A DNA stretch of 34,596 nucleotides, from NCBI GenBank assembly GCA_964590945.1, contig CAZPXF010000010.1, positions 1 to 34,596 of the forward strand, in the 5' to 3' direction. This document shows positions 24,557 to 32,202 of the stretch, in pieces. The notes beneath the pieces were generated by a model. It was not told the DNA's origin. It ran no database searches and worked only from the letters and a program-made list of their open reading frames with translations. The stretch is from CAZPXF01 sp964590945 (GTDB lineage Bacteria > Bacillota > Clostridia > Lachnospirales > Lachnospiraceae). Every line of letters begins with the position of its first letter. The first letter of the stretch is position 1. The translations under genes and the position numbers were made by a program.

Positions 24557-24579
24557 GACAGAAGAGCTTTAAGACAGAA
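24552..24579 (+). repeat. Short tandem duplication at the end of iolB
   Basis: TTTAAGACAGAA occurs at 24552-24563 and 24568-24579, a period of 16 bases. The first copy contains the iolB stop codon. It looks like replication slippage in the spacer before the alcohol dehydrogenase gene. Confidence 0.6.
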
Positions 24580-24606
24580 AGAAATGGAGAAAGAGAGGAT
24601 AAGATT

Positions 24607-25758
24607 ATGGCAAGAGAATTTATTGTACCGGGACAGGTGATTACAGGAGCAGGCGCTCTTAACATGGCAGAGAAAACATTGGGACAGCTTGGAAAGAAAG
24701 CAATGATCGTGACAGATAAAGTGATGATCCAGCTTGGAAACTGCGCAAAGGTAGAGGCGGCGCTTCAGAATCAGGGCGTTGCATATACGATCTTTTCAGA
24801 GATCGTCGGCGAGCCGACAGATACTATGATCGAGAACGGTTTGAAACAGTACAAAAAAGAGGGATGTGATTTCCTCGTAGCGCTCGGCGGAGGAAGCCCG
24901 ATCGATTCCATGAAAGCGATCGGTTCCCTTGCGAAAAACGGCGGAAATATTTCCGATTACATGGGTAAGATCATCGATGTGGAGACGCCTCCGATGGCAG
25001 CGATCCCGACCACTGCGGGAACCGGCTCCGAGGCGACACAGTTTACGATCATTACAGATACAAAGAAAGATATCAAAATGCTGCTCAAAGGGAAGGTTCT
25101 GATGCCAACCCTGGCAATCAGCGATCCGCAGTTTACAATGACGGCTCCTCCGAAAATCACAGCGGCAACAGGACTGGACGCCCTCTGCCATGCAGTGGAG
25201 GCGTATACATCCAGACGGGCGCAGACATTGTCCGATACGTTTGCAATGTCCGCAGTAAAACGTATTTTCAAATATCTGCCCATTGCATTCCACGACGGGA
25301 AGAATGAGGAGGCAAGGATCGAGATGTCTGTAGCTGCGCTGGAGGCAGGGATTGCATTTAACAACGCTTCCGTAACATTGATTCACGGCATGAGCCGTCC
25401 GATCGGCGCGCTGTTCCATGTCGCTCACGGTCTGTCCAATGCAATGCTGATGAAGGAGTGTCTGACATTCGCGCTGGAAGGTGCGTATGACCGCTTTGGG
25501 GAACTTGGAAGAAGCATCGGAGCGGCAGCAGCAGAGGATTCGGATAAAGAGGCGAGCGAAAAATTCCTTCAGGCGGTGATCGCTCTGACAGAAGAGCTCG
25601 AGACGCCGACGCTGGAAGAGTTCGGTATTGACAAAGAGACGTTCTTTGCAGCGATTGAGAAAATGGCGTATGACGCAATGGACAGCGGAAGTCCGCAGAA
25701 TACAAGAAAAGAGATCACACAGGCTGATATCGAGCAGATGTACAGAAATCTCTGGTAA
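24607..25758 (+). CDS. Iron-containing alcohol dehydrogenase
   Basis: A 383-residue NAD(P)H-dependent group III alcohol dehydrogenase. Dinucleotide binding is seen in GGGSPIDSMKA (94-104); the metal ligands are Asp191, His195 (TGLDALCHAVEAY), His260 (LIHGMSRPIG) and His274 (HVAHGLSNAM). It lies between iolB and the OFA transporter, in the same operon as the enzymes that yield malonic semialdehyde. No iolA-type malonate semialdehyde dehydrogenase is present, so reduction of the aldehyde to 3-hydroxypropionate to recycle NADH is a natural proposal (inference). Other aldehydes are possible. The ribosome binding site is GAGAGGA. Confidence 0.9.
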   Translation: MAREFIVPGQVITGAGALNMAEKTLGQLGKKAMIVTDKVMIQLGNCAKVEAALQNQGVAYTIFSEIVGEPTDTMIENGLKQYKKEGCDFLVALGGGSPIDSMKAIGSLAKNGGNISDYMGKIIDVETPPMAAIPTTAGTGSEATQFTIITDTKKDIKMLLKGKVLMPTLAISDPQFTMTAPPKITAATGLDALCHAVEAYTSRRAQTLSDTFAMSAVKRIFKYLPIAFHDGKNEEARIEMSVAALEAGIAFNNASVTLIHGMSRPIGALFHVAHGLSNAMLMKECLTFALEGAYDRFGELGRSIGAAAAEDSDKEASEKFLQAVIALTEELETPTLEEFGIDKETFFAAIEKMAYDAMDSGSPQNTRKEITQADIEQMYRNLW

Positions 25759-25773
25759 GGGAGGAAGATAAAA

Positions 25774-27120
25774 ATGGCACTTGTTACAGGTTCAGGGGCA
25801 GCGATCGCTGCTCCTTGCGGATCCGTCGATTATAAAAAACAAAGCAGACAAAGGATGCTGATGATGATATCCGGAGCGTTTGCAATCTTTTTTACCGGAT
25901 ACCCGCATGTCTGGTCGATCTATCAGCCGTATGTGATGGAACAGGCAGGATGGACACAGGGGCAGGCGTCCATGTGCTTCTATCTCGCGCTTGGCACATT
26001 TGTATTTGGAAATATCATCGGCGGGCGTATTCAGGATAAAGGGCGCCCGAAGATGGTTATCCTGACCGGAGGAGGAATCTTTGCGGCGGGCGTCCTTTTG
26101 TCGGCGTTTCTGATCGTTCCGTCCCCGCTTCCGATCTATATTACCTATGGCGTGATGCAGGGCTTCGGACAGGGAATGATCTACACGACGATCATCTCCA
26201 CAGCGCAGAAATGGTTTCCGGGGCGCACCGGATTCGCTTCCGGCATCGTCGTGACTGCCAATGGACTGTGCGGCTTCTTTCTGGCTCCGGTCAGCAGACG
26301 GCTCCTGGAGATGGGAGGCGCGAAACTGGCCTTTCTCGTGATCGGGACTGTGATCGCGGCTTCCTGGATCCTGTGTGCGGTCTTCTTCTGCGCGCCGGAT
26401 CGGGACTGGAGAGTGCAGGCGGAAGCAGAGCTGGCGGAGAAAGCAGGAAGATCAGCAGAGCCGGCAGAGGATGCAGGGCAGAAGCAGTATACGTCCGGTG
26501 AGATGATGCGGACAAAGAGATTTTATCTTCTTCTGGCGACCATGCTGTTCGGACTGATCTCGTATTTTATGCTCTCCCCGGTGTCCCAGACATATCAGAT
26601 CGGGCTTGGGATTCCATCTGCAGTCGCAGTGAGTGCAGTCATGTTCGGTTCTGTGTGCAATGCGGGAACACGGCTGATCCTTCCGACGCTTTCTGACAAA
26701 GTGGGAAGAATTGTCTGCATCAAAGGCATCCTTATCGTGTCCGTGATCGCGATGGCAGCGCTCAGCCTGTCGCATTCCTATGCGGCAACGGCGGCGATCA
26801 TCATCATGTACGGATGCTACGGCGGTATTATGGGAAGCTTTCCTTCGTTCACAAGCTCCATTTTCGGAATCGAGCATACCGGAGAAAACTACGGATTCGT
26901 TATGTTTGGCATTGTCATAGCGACCTTCGGGGCTCCGGCGATCACCGGTTTTTTGACAGGGAAAGGATATGGAATGCAGACGGTATTTGCAGTTGGCACA
27001 GCATTTGCAATCGTTGCATTTATCTGTCTGTCATTGTTAGACAGAGAGCTGAAAAAGCACGGAAAGGAGAGGCAAAATGGCATTAGTAACCATGAAATCA
27101 TTACTCACGCAGGCGAGTAA
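25774..27120 (+). CDS. OFA family MFS transporter (oxalate/formate antiporter-like)
   Basis: The protein has 448 residues and 12 predicted membrane segments, in two halves separated by a charged loop around residues 210-245. OFA features are SIYQPYVMEQAGWTQGQAS, GGRIQDKGRPK, the AQKWFPGRTGFASGIVV segment and NYGFVMFGIV. The family moves small carboxylates by exchange or symport. Inside an inositol operon it could export an acidic end product such as 3-hydroxypropionate, or import a substrate (inference). Its last 44 bases overlap the start of iolJ in another frame, giving tight translational coupling. The inositol importer is more likely the GPH protein at 33133. Confidence 0.85.
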   Translation: MALVTGSGAAIAAPCGSVDYKKQSRQRMLMMISGAFAIFFTGYPHVWSIYQPYVMEQAGWTQGQASMCFYLALGTFVFGNIIGGRIQDKGRPKMVILTGGGIFAAGVLLSAFLIVPSPLPIYITYGVMQGFGQGMIYTTIISTAQKWFPGRTGFASGIVVTANGLCGFFLAPVSRRLLEMGGAKLAFLVIGTVIAASWILCAVFFCAPDRDWRVQAEAELAEKAGRSAEPAEDAGQKQYTSGEMMRTKRFYLLLATMLFGLISYFMLSPVSQTYQIGLGIPSAVAVSAVMFGSVCNAGTRLILPTLSDKVGRIVCIKGILIVSVIAMAALSLSHSYAATAAIIIMYGCYGGIMGSFPSFTSSIFGIEHTGENYGFVMFGIVIATFGAPAITGFLTGKGYGMQTVFAVGTAFAIVAFICLSLLDRELKKHGKERQNGISNHEIITHAGE

Positions 27121-27931
27121 AGAAGGAAGAGGCGTCGGCGCATTCAGCGTCGGAAATATGGAGATGGTAAAGGGCGCGGTCCAGGCGGCAGAAGAACTGC
27201 ACACGCCGGTCATTCTGCAGATCGCGGAGGTAAGGCTGAAGCATTCTCCGCTTGCGCTTATGGGGCCGATGATGGTGCAGGCGGCGAAGGAAGCAGATGT
27301 AGACGTGGCCGTACATCTGGATCACGGTCTGACAGCAAAGGTGGCGGAGGATGCTCTGGAGATGGGCTTTACTTCTGTGATGTTCGACAGCTCAGCATAC
27401 CCCTTTGAGGAAAATATGATGCGCACGAGAGAGATCGTGGAACTGGCGGGACAGTACGGAGCGACCGTGGAGGCGGAGCTGGGTCTTGTGGGAGGAAGCG
27501 AGGACGGAAGCTGCGATCACGGAATCCGCTGCACAAACCCGGACGATGCTCTTGTATTCTGTGAGCGCACGGGAGTTGATGCGCTTGCAGTGGCGATCGG
27601 GAACGCGCACGGCAATTATCCGGTAGCTCCGACGCTTGCCTTTGATGTGCTGGAAGAGATTCATGCAAAGACGAAAGTTCCGCTTGTGCTTCACGGAGGA
27701 AGCGGGATCACAGATGCAGATTTCCGGAAAGCGATTTCGCTCGGAATCGTGAAGGTGAATATTGCAACCGCGAGCTTTAACCGGCTGACGAAGAGGGCGG
27801 AAGAATATTTACGCACCGAAGGCACACATAACTATTTTGATCTGAACGAGGCGATGGTATACGGTACATATGAGAATGTGAAACATCATATCGAGGTATT
27901 CAACTGTGAAAAGCCTCTTTCCGGTCTGTAG
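27077..27931 (+). CDS. iolJ: Class II aldolase, probable 6-phospho-5-dehydro-2-deoxy-D-gluconate aldolase
   Basis: A 284-residue zinc aldolase of the fructose-bisphosphate aldolase family. Visible residues are the catalytic Asp82 and zinc His83 in HLDHG, Glu134 in EAELG, zinc His178 in GNAHGNY and His206 in LHGGSG. In an iol operon this enzyme cleaves DKG 6-phosphate to dihydroxyacetone phosphate and malonic semialdehyde. Its start is set by AAAGGAGAGG and lies 44 bases inside the transporter gene. An alternative ATG five codons later lacks good spacing. It is the last gene of the first iol operon. Confidence 0.88.
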   Translation: MALVTMKSLLTQASKEGRGVGAFSVGNMEMVKGAVQAAEELHTPVILQIAEVRLKHSPLALMGPMMVQAAKEADVDVAVHLDHGLTAKVAEDALEMGFTSVMFDSSAYPFEENMMRTREIVELAGQYGATVEAELGLVGGSEDGSCDHGIRCTNPDDALVFCERTGVDALAVAIGNAHGNYPVAPTLAFDVLEEIHAKTKVPLVLHGGSGITDADFRKAISLGIVKVNIATASFNRLTKRAEEYLRTEGTHNYFDLNEAMVYGTYENVKHHIEVFNCEKPLSGL

Positions 27932-27947
27932 ATGAAGCCTCTTTCCG
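27911..27947 (+). repeat. 13-bp direct repeat across the iolJ stop codon
   Basis: AAGCCTCTTTCCG occurs at 27911-27923 and 27935-27947, a period of 24 bases. The first copy encodes the KPLS of the aldolase C-terminus; the second lies after the stop and would encode the same residues. It suggests a recent tandem duplication. Confidence 0.6.
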
Positions 27948-27983
27948 CAAAGCCGTGTCATGCAGGTTCCTTTTATTTTGCCC

Positions 27984-28034
27984 TTGTACTTTTGGATTTC
28001 AGATATTATAATAACTACAGATGCGTGCACGCAT
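27984..28034 (+). promoter_or_regulatory. lacI-B promoter with the perfect palindromic operator
   Basis: TTGTAC (27984-27989), 17 bases, TATAAT (28007-28012). ATGCGTGCACGCAT, a perfect 14-bp palindrome, sits at 28021-28034 on or just after the start of transcription. A partial copy GGCGTGCGAG follows at 28044-28053. This is the cleanest form of the operator and suggests strong autorepression. Confidence 0.8.
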
Positions 28035-28091
28035 ACGCTGTGCGGCGTGCGAGAAATTTGTCAGGATCTTTTATTTACAGGAGGAATGATT

Positions 28092-29117
28092 ATGGCTGTG
28101 ACACTGCAGCAGATAGCAGAGGCAGCGGGGGTATCGAGAGGAACGGTAGACCGTGCGCTGAATAACCGGGGACGGATCAATCCCGAAGTTTCGGATAATA
28201 TAAAAAGAATCGCAAAGGAGATGGGGTATCAGCCGAACCGCGCGGGCAGAGCTCTGGCAATGTCCAGAAAATCGATCGCGATCGGCGTGATCGTCCAGGC
28301 GGCGGGAACCCCCTTTATGGAAAATGTTCTGGATGGGATCGCGGAGGCAAAGGAAGAAGTGGAACGCCTCGGCGCTGAGGTTATGATAAAGAAGATCCAG
28401 GGCTTGGACGCAGAAAAGGCGGTGGAGGCGATGAAAGAGCTGAAAGCTGCCGGGTGCAACGGACTTGTGATCGTGCCGGTGGATGACGAAGCGCTGCGGC
28501 AGACGGTGGATGATTTTGCAGACGACAATATACCCGTGATCACATTTAACTCGGATATTGAGGCGTCAAAAAGGCTGTGCTTTGTAGGGCAGGATACATT
28601 AAAGAGCGGAAAAGTAGCCGGAGGACTGATGGCGGAAATCCTGCCGGAGGGCGGAACGGTTCTTGTGATATCCGGATATCCGTCCAATCAGGCGCATAAG
28701 AACAGGACAAAGGGGTTTACGCAGGAACTGGCGAAGCGCCGTGAGGATATCCGGATCCTGGATGTACAGTATGCGTTCGATGACAATCAGATGGCGGAAA
28801 TGATTACAAAGGGAATGCTTGGAGAATATGAGGATCTGAGCGGCATCTATCTTTCCGCCTCAGGCGTCCAGGGAGTCTGCGCGGCTCTGGAAGAGAAGAA
28901 ACTGCCAGGAAGAGTGAAGGTCATTTCCAATGACCTGACAGCGCAGAATATAAAATGTCTGGAAGAGGGAAAGATTCAGTTCCTGATCGGACAGAACGGC
29001 TATGTACAGGGGTATGAGCCGATCATGATGATGTTTAACAAGATCTTTGACGGGAAAGACCCGGACGAGGAATTTGCCTATACGGAAATCGTTATAAAGA
29101 CAAAGAATAATCTGTAA
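28092..29117 (+). CDS. LacI family transcriptional regulator B (probable iol repressor)
   Basis: The protein has 341 residues. The helix-turn-helix LQQIAEAAGVSRGTVDRALN (5-24) is nearly identical to that of regulator A at 7031, and a normal LacI hinge PNRAGRALAM follows. The sensor domain begins at IAIGVIVQA and looks like that of sugar-binding LacI proteins. The start is the ATG at 28092, 6 bases after AGGAGGA; the ATG at 28086 touches the binding site. It lies between the two iol operons, each of which has the GCACGC operator, so it is the leading candidate for the inositol repressor, released by inositol or a pathway intermediate (inference). Confidence 0.92.
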   Translation: MAVTLQQIAEAAGVSRGTVDRALNNRGRINPEVSDNIKRIAKEMGYQPNRAGRALAMSRKSIAIGVIVQAAGTPFMENVLDGIAEAKEEVERLGAEVMIKKIQGLDAEKAVEAMKELKAAGCNGLVIVPVDDEALRQTVDDFADDNIPVITFNSDIEASKRLCFVGQDTLKSGKVAGGLMAEILPEGGTVLVISGYPSNQAHKNRTKGFTQELAKRREDIRILDVQYAFDDNQMAEMITKGMLGEYEDLSGIYLSASGVQGVCAALEEKKLPGRVKVISNDLTAQNIKCLEEGKIQFLIGQNGYVQGYEPIMMMFNKIFDGKDPDEEFAYTEIVIKTKNNL

Positions 29118-29119
29118 GA

Positions 29120-29134
29120 GCGTGCATTGCACGC
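29120..29134 (+). promoter_or_regulatory. Operator copy just after lacI-B
   Basis: GCGTGC (29120-29125) and GCACGC (29129-29134) form an inverted pair three bases apart, starting three bases after the lacI-B stop codon and about 160 bp upstream of the operator in the iolG promoter. It could serve as an auxiliary looping site. The rest of the gap to 29281 is AT-rich, with no gene. Confidence 0.6.
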
Positions 29135-29280
29135 AAATTTGGTAAAAACAGAGAAAATAAAAGATAAATGTGCAAGATGAAGGAAGCGTTATCCGACATT
29201 TTGCACAATTTTTTTGGTAAATCTGCATTGATTTGGCATTTTTAATAAAAGTTTTATTGTGATTTTGTGCAAAAAGGATA

Positions 29281-29309
29281 TTGCGTTCTCGTGCACGCAA
29301 TGATAGAAT
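29281..29309 (+). promoter_or_regulatory. iolG operon promoter built into an operator
   Basis: -35 TTGCGT (29281-29286), 17-base spacer, -10 TAGAAT (29304-29309) preceded by TGA as an extended -10. The operator TTGCGTTCTCGTGCACGCAA (29281-29300) covers the -35 and fills most of the spacer, so a bound LacI protein would exclude polymerase. Confidence 0.78.
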
Positions 29310-29364
29310 GTAATCATCAAAAATAAAGAAAGAAAGCAACTGAAAAAGAAAGGTGGAAACAAAA

Positions 29365-30369
29365 ATGTTAAAAGTAGGAGTTATCGGATGCGGCGGAATG
29401 GGAAGAGACCATATCAGGAGAATTACAGAGAGAATTCAGGGCGCAGAGGTAGTAGCTGTTTCGGATGTATTCGAGGAAGGCGCAAAGAAGGCAGCCGGGA
29501 TCGCAGGAGGAGCAAAGGTTTATACAGATGGAAAGGCGCTCATCAATGATCCGGACGTAGATGCAGTTCTTGTTGTAACCCCGGGATTTGCACACTGCGG
29601 CGATCTTCTGGAAGCGATCAAAGCCGGGAAACGTGTATTCTGTGAGAAGCCGCTCTGTACAACAGCGGACGACTGCAAGAAAGTTATGGACGCAGAGGCG
29701 GCTGCAGGAAAGCATCTGATCCAGCTTGGCTTCATGAGAAGATACCACAAGGGCTACAATCAGATCAAGGATGCGATCGCTACGGGCGAATACGGCGAAC
29801 CGCTGATGATGCACTGCACGCACAGAAATCCGGAGGTTGGAACAAATTACAACACACCGATGGCTGTTCACGATACCGTGATCCATGAGATCGATCTCTG
29901 CCACTGGCTTGTAGATGACGATTATGAGAGCGTTCAGGTTCTTATGCCGAAGGTTACCAGATATTCTCACTCTGAGCTGAAAGATCCTCAGATCATGCTT
30001 CTGCGCACAAAGAGCGGCATCTGCATCGACGTGGAGTGCTTTGTAAACTGCAGGTTCGGCTATGATATCAACTGCGAGGTTGTATGCGAGGACGGAGCCT
30101 TGAAAATGGGAACGCCGATGGCGCCATCCATCCGCAAGAGCGCAAAGGCTTCCACAGAGATCACAACAGACTGCTTCGTATTATTCAAGGATGCATATGA
30201 TGCGGAGATTCAGAACTGGGTGGACTGTGCAGAAAAGGGCGTGATCGAAGGACCGACAACATGGGACGGATACCTGGCGGCAGTGACAGCAGATGCACTT
30301 GTAAAGGCGCAGGAGACAGGAAATATCGAGAAAGTTGTAACAGTTGAGAAGCCGGAATTCTATAAATAA
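29365..30369 (+). CDS. iolG: myo-inositol 2-dehydrogenase (Gfo/Idh/MocA)
   Basis: A 334-residue NAD-dependent dehydrogenase that oxidises myo-inositol to 2-keto-myo-inositol. The Rossmann motif is GVIGCGGMGRDH (5-16). The catalytic residues Lys95 (in CEKP), Asp170 and His174 (in VHDTVIHEIDLCHW) match the Lys-Asp-His triad of Bacillus IolG with the same Asp-His spacing. I chose the ATG at 29365, 9 bases after AAAGGTGG; a GTG four codons earlier overlaps that site. It is the first gene of the second iol operon (iolG-iolI-iolE-iolH-like-GPH). Confidence 0.9.
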   Translation: MLKVGVIGCGGMGRDHIRRITERIQGAEVVAVSDVFEEGAKKAAGIAGGAKVYTDGKALINDPDVDAVLVVTPGFAHCGDLLEAIKAGKRVFCEKPLCTTADDCKKVMDAEAAAGKHLIQLGFMRRYHKGYNQIKDAIATGEYGEPLMMHCTHRNPEVGTNYNTPMAVHDTVIHEIDLCHWLVDDDYESVQVLMPKVTRYSHSELKDPQIMLLRTKSGICIDVECFVNCRFGYDINCEVVCEDGALKMGTPMAPSIRKSAKASTEITTDCFVLFKDAYDAEIQNWVDCAEKGVIEGPTTWDGYLAAVTADALVKAQETGNIEKVVTVEKPEFYK

Positions 30370-30404
30370 GAGCTGCAAAGTAAGAAGGAAATTTTTTTTG
30401 TGAA

Positions 30405-30424
30405 ATGCGTGCACGAGAACGCAT
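30405..30424 (+). promoter_or_regulatory. Intergenic operator between iolG and iolI
   Basis: ATGCGTGCACGAGAACGCAT. Its central 18 bases are the exact reverse complement of the operator in the iolG promoter (29282-29299). No convincing promoter lies beside it, so it may be a second binding site for looping with the iolG promoter, or a roadblock that tunes read-through. Confidence 0.65.
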
Positions 30425-30440
30425 GAAAGGGAGGATCATT

Positions 30441-31274
30441 ATGAAACTTGGATTTAACGAAGCAACAGCGCTGGAGTGCGAAGGACAGTCTCTGATCGCC
30501 GATCTGGAGGCATGTGAGAGACACGGATTTGACTATATCGAGATCAGATTTGACTGCATTAAGGATTATTTAAAAGAGCATACATTGACAGAGCTGGCGG
30601 ACTGGTTCGCGAACCATCACCTGAAGCCATGGGCATACAACACGCTGATCTACTTCAATCAGAGAGACGAGGCCGGAGTCAGAGAGATCGACGAGGAGAC
30701 GGATTTTATCATTGAAGTCTGCAAGGCAATCGGTATGAAGATGCTGATAACAGTTCCGCAGTTTGACGTGAAGGATAAGAGCGTGACAGAGATCAAAGAA
30801 GAGGCCGTTGAGAGACTGAGGTATCTGTCCGATAAGGTTGGCTCCGATATCCGGATTTCTCTGGAATTCTGCGGCGCGCCGAACTGCTCCATCAATCAGT
30901 TTGGGACAGCTTACGATGTTGTAAAAGCAGTAGACCGGGACAACGTCGGTATCACAGTGGATACCTTCCATTTCCATGAGATGTGCTCCAGGATCGAGGA
31001 TCTGCGAAATGCAGACGGAAACAAGATTTTTGCTTACCATTTAAATGACTGTGAGGACCTGCCGCTTGGTTCCTGCGGGGATGACAAGAGACTCTGGCCG
31101 GAGGAGGGCGTGATCGATCATGCAGCGATCGCAGGCGCTTTGAAGGAGATCGGATTTGACGGCGTCTGCACGATCGAGGAGTTCCGTCCGGAATATTATG
31201 CGATGTCGCACGATGAGAATGTGAAGAAGTCAGCGGAAGTGACAAGAGCATTTGTAGAAAAGTATTTTGACTGA
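30441..31274 (+). CDS. iolI: 2-keto-myo-inositol isomerase
   Basis: A 277-residue TIM-barrel isomerase that matches Bacillus IolI from the first residues (KLGFNEAT) to the end (RPEYY). The metal ligands fall at Glu142, Asp174, His200 and Glu246, the same numbers as I recall for Bacillus IolI. It converts 2-keto-myo-inositol (2-inosose) to 1-keto-D-chiro-inositol and so links D-chiro-inositol to the pathway. The start at 30441 follows AAGGGAGGA; the frame is open 12 codons upstream, through the operator at 30405-30424. Confidence 0.93.
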   Translation: MKLGFNEATALECEGQSLIADLEACERHGFDYIEIRFDCIKDYLKEHTLTELADWFANHHLKPWAYNTLIYFNQRDEAGVREIDEETDFIIEVCKAIGMKMLITVPQFDVKDKSVTEIKEEAVERLRYLSDKVGSDIRISLEFCGAPNCSINQFGTAYDVVKAVDRDNVGITVDTFHFHEMCSRIEDLRNADGNKIFAYHLNDCEDLPLGSCGDDKRLWPEEGVIDHAAIAGALKEIGFDGVCTIEEFRPEYYAMSHDENVKKSAEVTRAFVEKYFD

Positions 31275-31292
31275 TGACAAGGAGCAGATGAA

Positions 31293-32189
31293 ATGTTAGA
31301 TAAAAATAAAGTGTTTTTGGGAATTGCGCCGATCGGATGGACGAATGATGATATGCCGGATCTTGGAAAAGAAAATACATTTGAGCAGACCGTAAGCGAG
31401 ATGGCGCTGGCCGGATTTACAGGTTCTGAAGTCGGAAGTCACTATCCGACGGATGCAGCTGTACTGAAAAAAGCGCTGGATCTCCGGGGAATGACGATCT
31501 GTAATCAGTGGTTTTCTTCCTTCTTGATCAGCAGACCTTATGCGGAGACGGAGGAAGCATTTATCAGACAGTGCGACTTTCTGAAACAGGTCGGCGCGAA
31601 ATGCATCGGCGTATCGGAGCAGAGCTACAGCATTCAGGGAATGCTGGATCATCCGATCCAGGAAGGAAAATATGTGATGAACGATGAGGAGTGGAATCTT
31701 CTCACCGATGGCCTGAACCGGTTAGGGAAAATCGCAAAGGACAAAGGAATGGCGCTGACGTTTCATCATCATATGGGAACGGTTGTTCAGACAGAGGAAG
31801 AGATCGACCGCTTCATGGCGTCTGTGGATCCGGAGCTGGTATTTCTTCTGTTCGACAGCGGACATCTGTCATTTGCAGGCATCGACCCGGAAAAGATTTT
31901 AAAAAAATACGTGAATCGTGTGCGCCATGTGCATCTGAAGGATCTGAGAAAGGATGTTGTCAAACAGTCCAGGGAAGAGAAATGGAGCTTCTTAAAGGGC
32001 GTGCGCGCCGGAACATTCACTGTGCCGGGCGACGGCGACGTGGACTTTGCTCCGATCTTCCGTATTTTGGAAGAGGCGGATTATGAAGGCTGGATCGTTG
32101 TGGAGGCGGAGCAGGATCCTGCCCTTGCCAACCCGTTGGAGTATGCGAAGAAGGCGAGAGCGTACATCCGCGAAATGACAGGATTATAA
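31293..32189 (+). CDS. iolE: myo-inosose-2 dehydratase
   Basis: A 298-residue TIM-barrel dehydratase that removes water from 2-keto-myo-inositol to give the trihydroxycyclohexanedione used by IolD. The IolE pattern is clear: GIAPIGWTNDDMPDLG (10-25), TGSEVGSHYP, CNQWFSSF, TFHHHMGTVVQT, LLFDSGHLSFAG, VRHVHLKDLR and GDGDVDF. Length is normal. AAGGAG precedes the ATG and the gap to iolI is 18 bases. Confidence 0.94.
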   Translation: MLDKNKVFLGIAPIGWTNDDMPDLGKENTFEQTVSEMALAGFTGSEVGSHYPTDAAVLKKALDLRGMTICNQWFSSFLISRPYAETEEAFIRQCDFLKQVGAKCIGVSEQSYSIQGMLDHPIQEGKYVMNDEEWNLLTDGLNRLGKIAKDKGMALTFHHHMGTVVQTEEEIDRFMASVDPELVFLLFDSGHLSFAGIDPEKILKKYVNRVRHVHLKDLRKDVVKQSREEKWSFLKGVRAGTFTVPGDGDVDFAPIFRILEEADYEGWIVVEAEQDPALANPLEYAKKARAYIREMTGL

Positions 32190-32202
32190 GGAGGAAGAAG
32201 AG

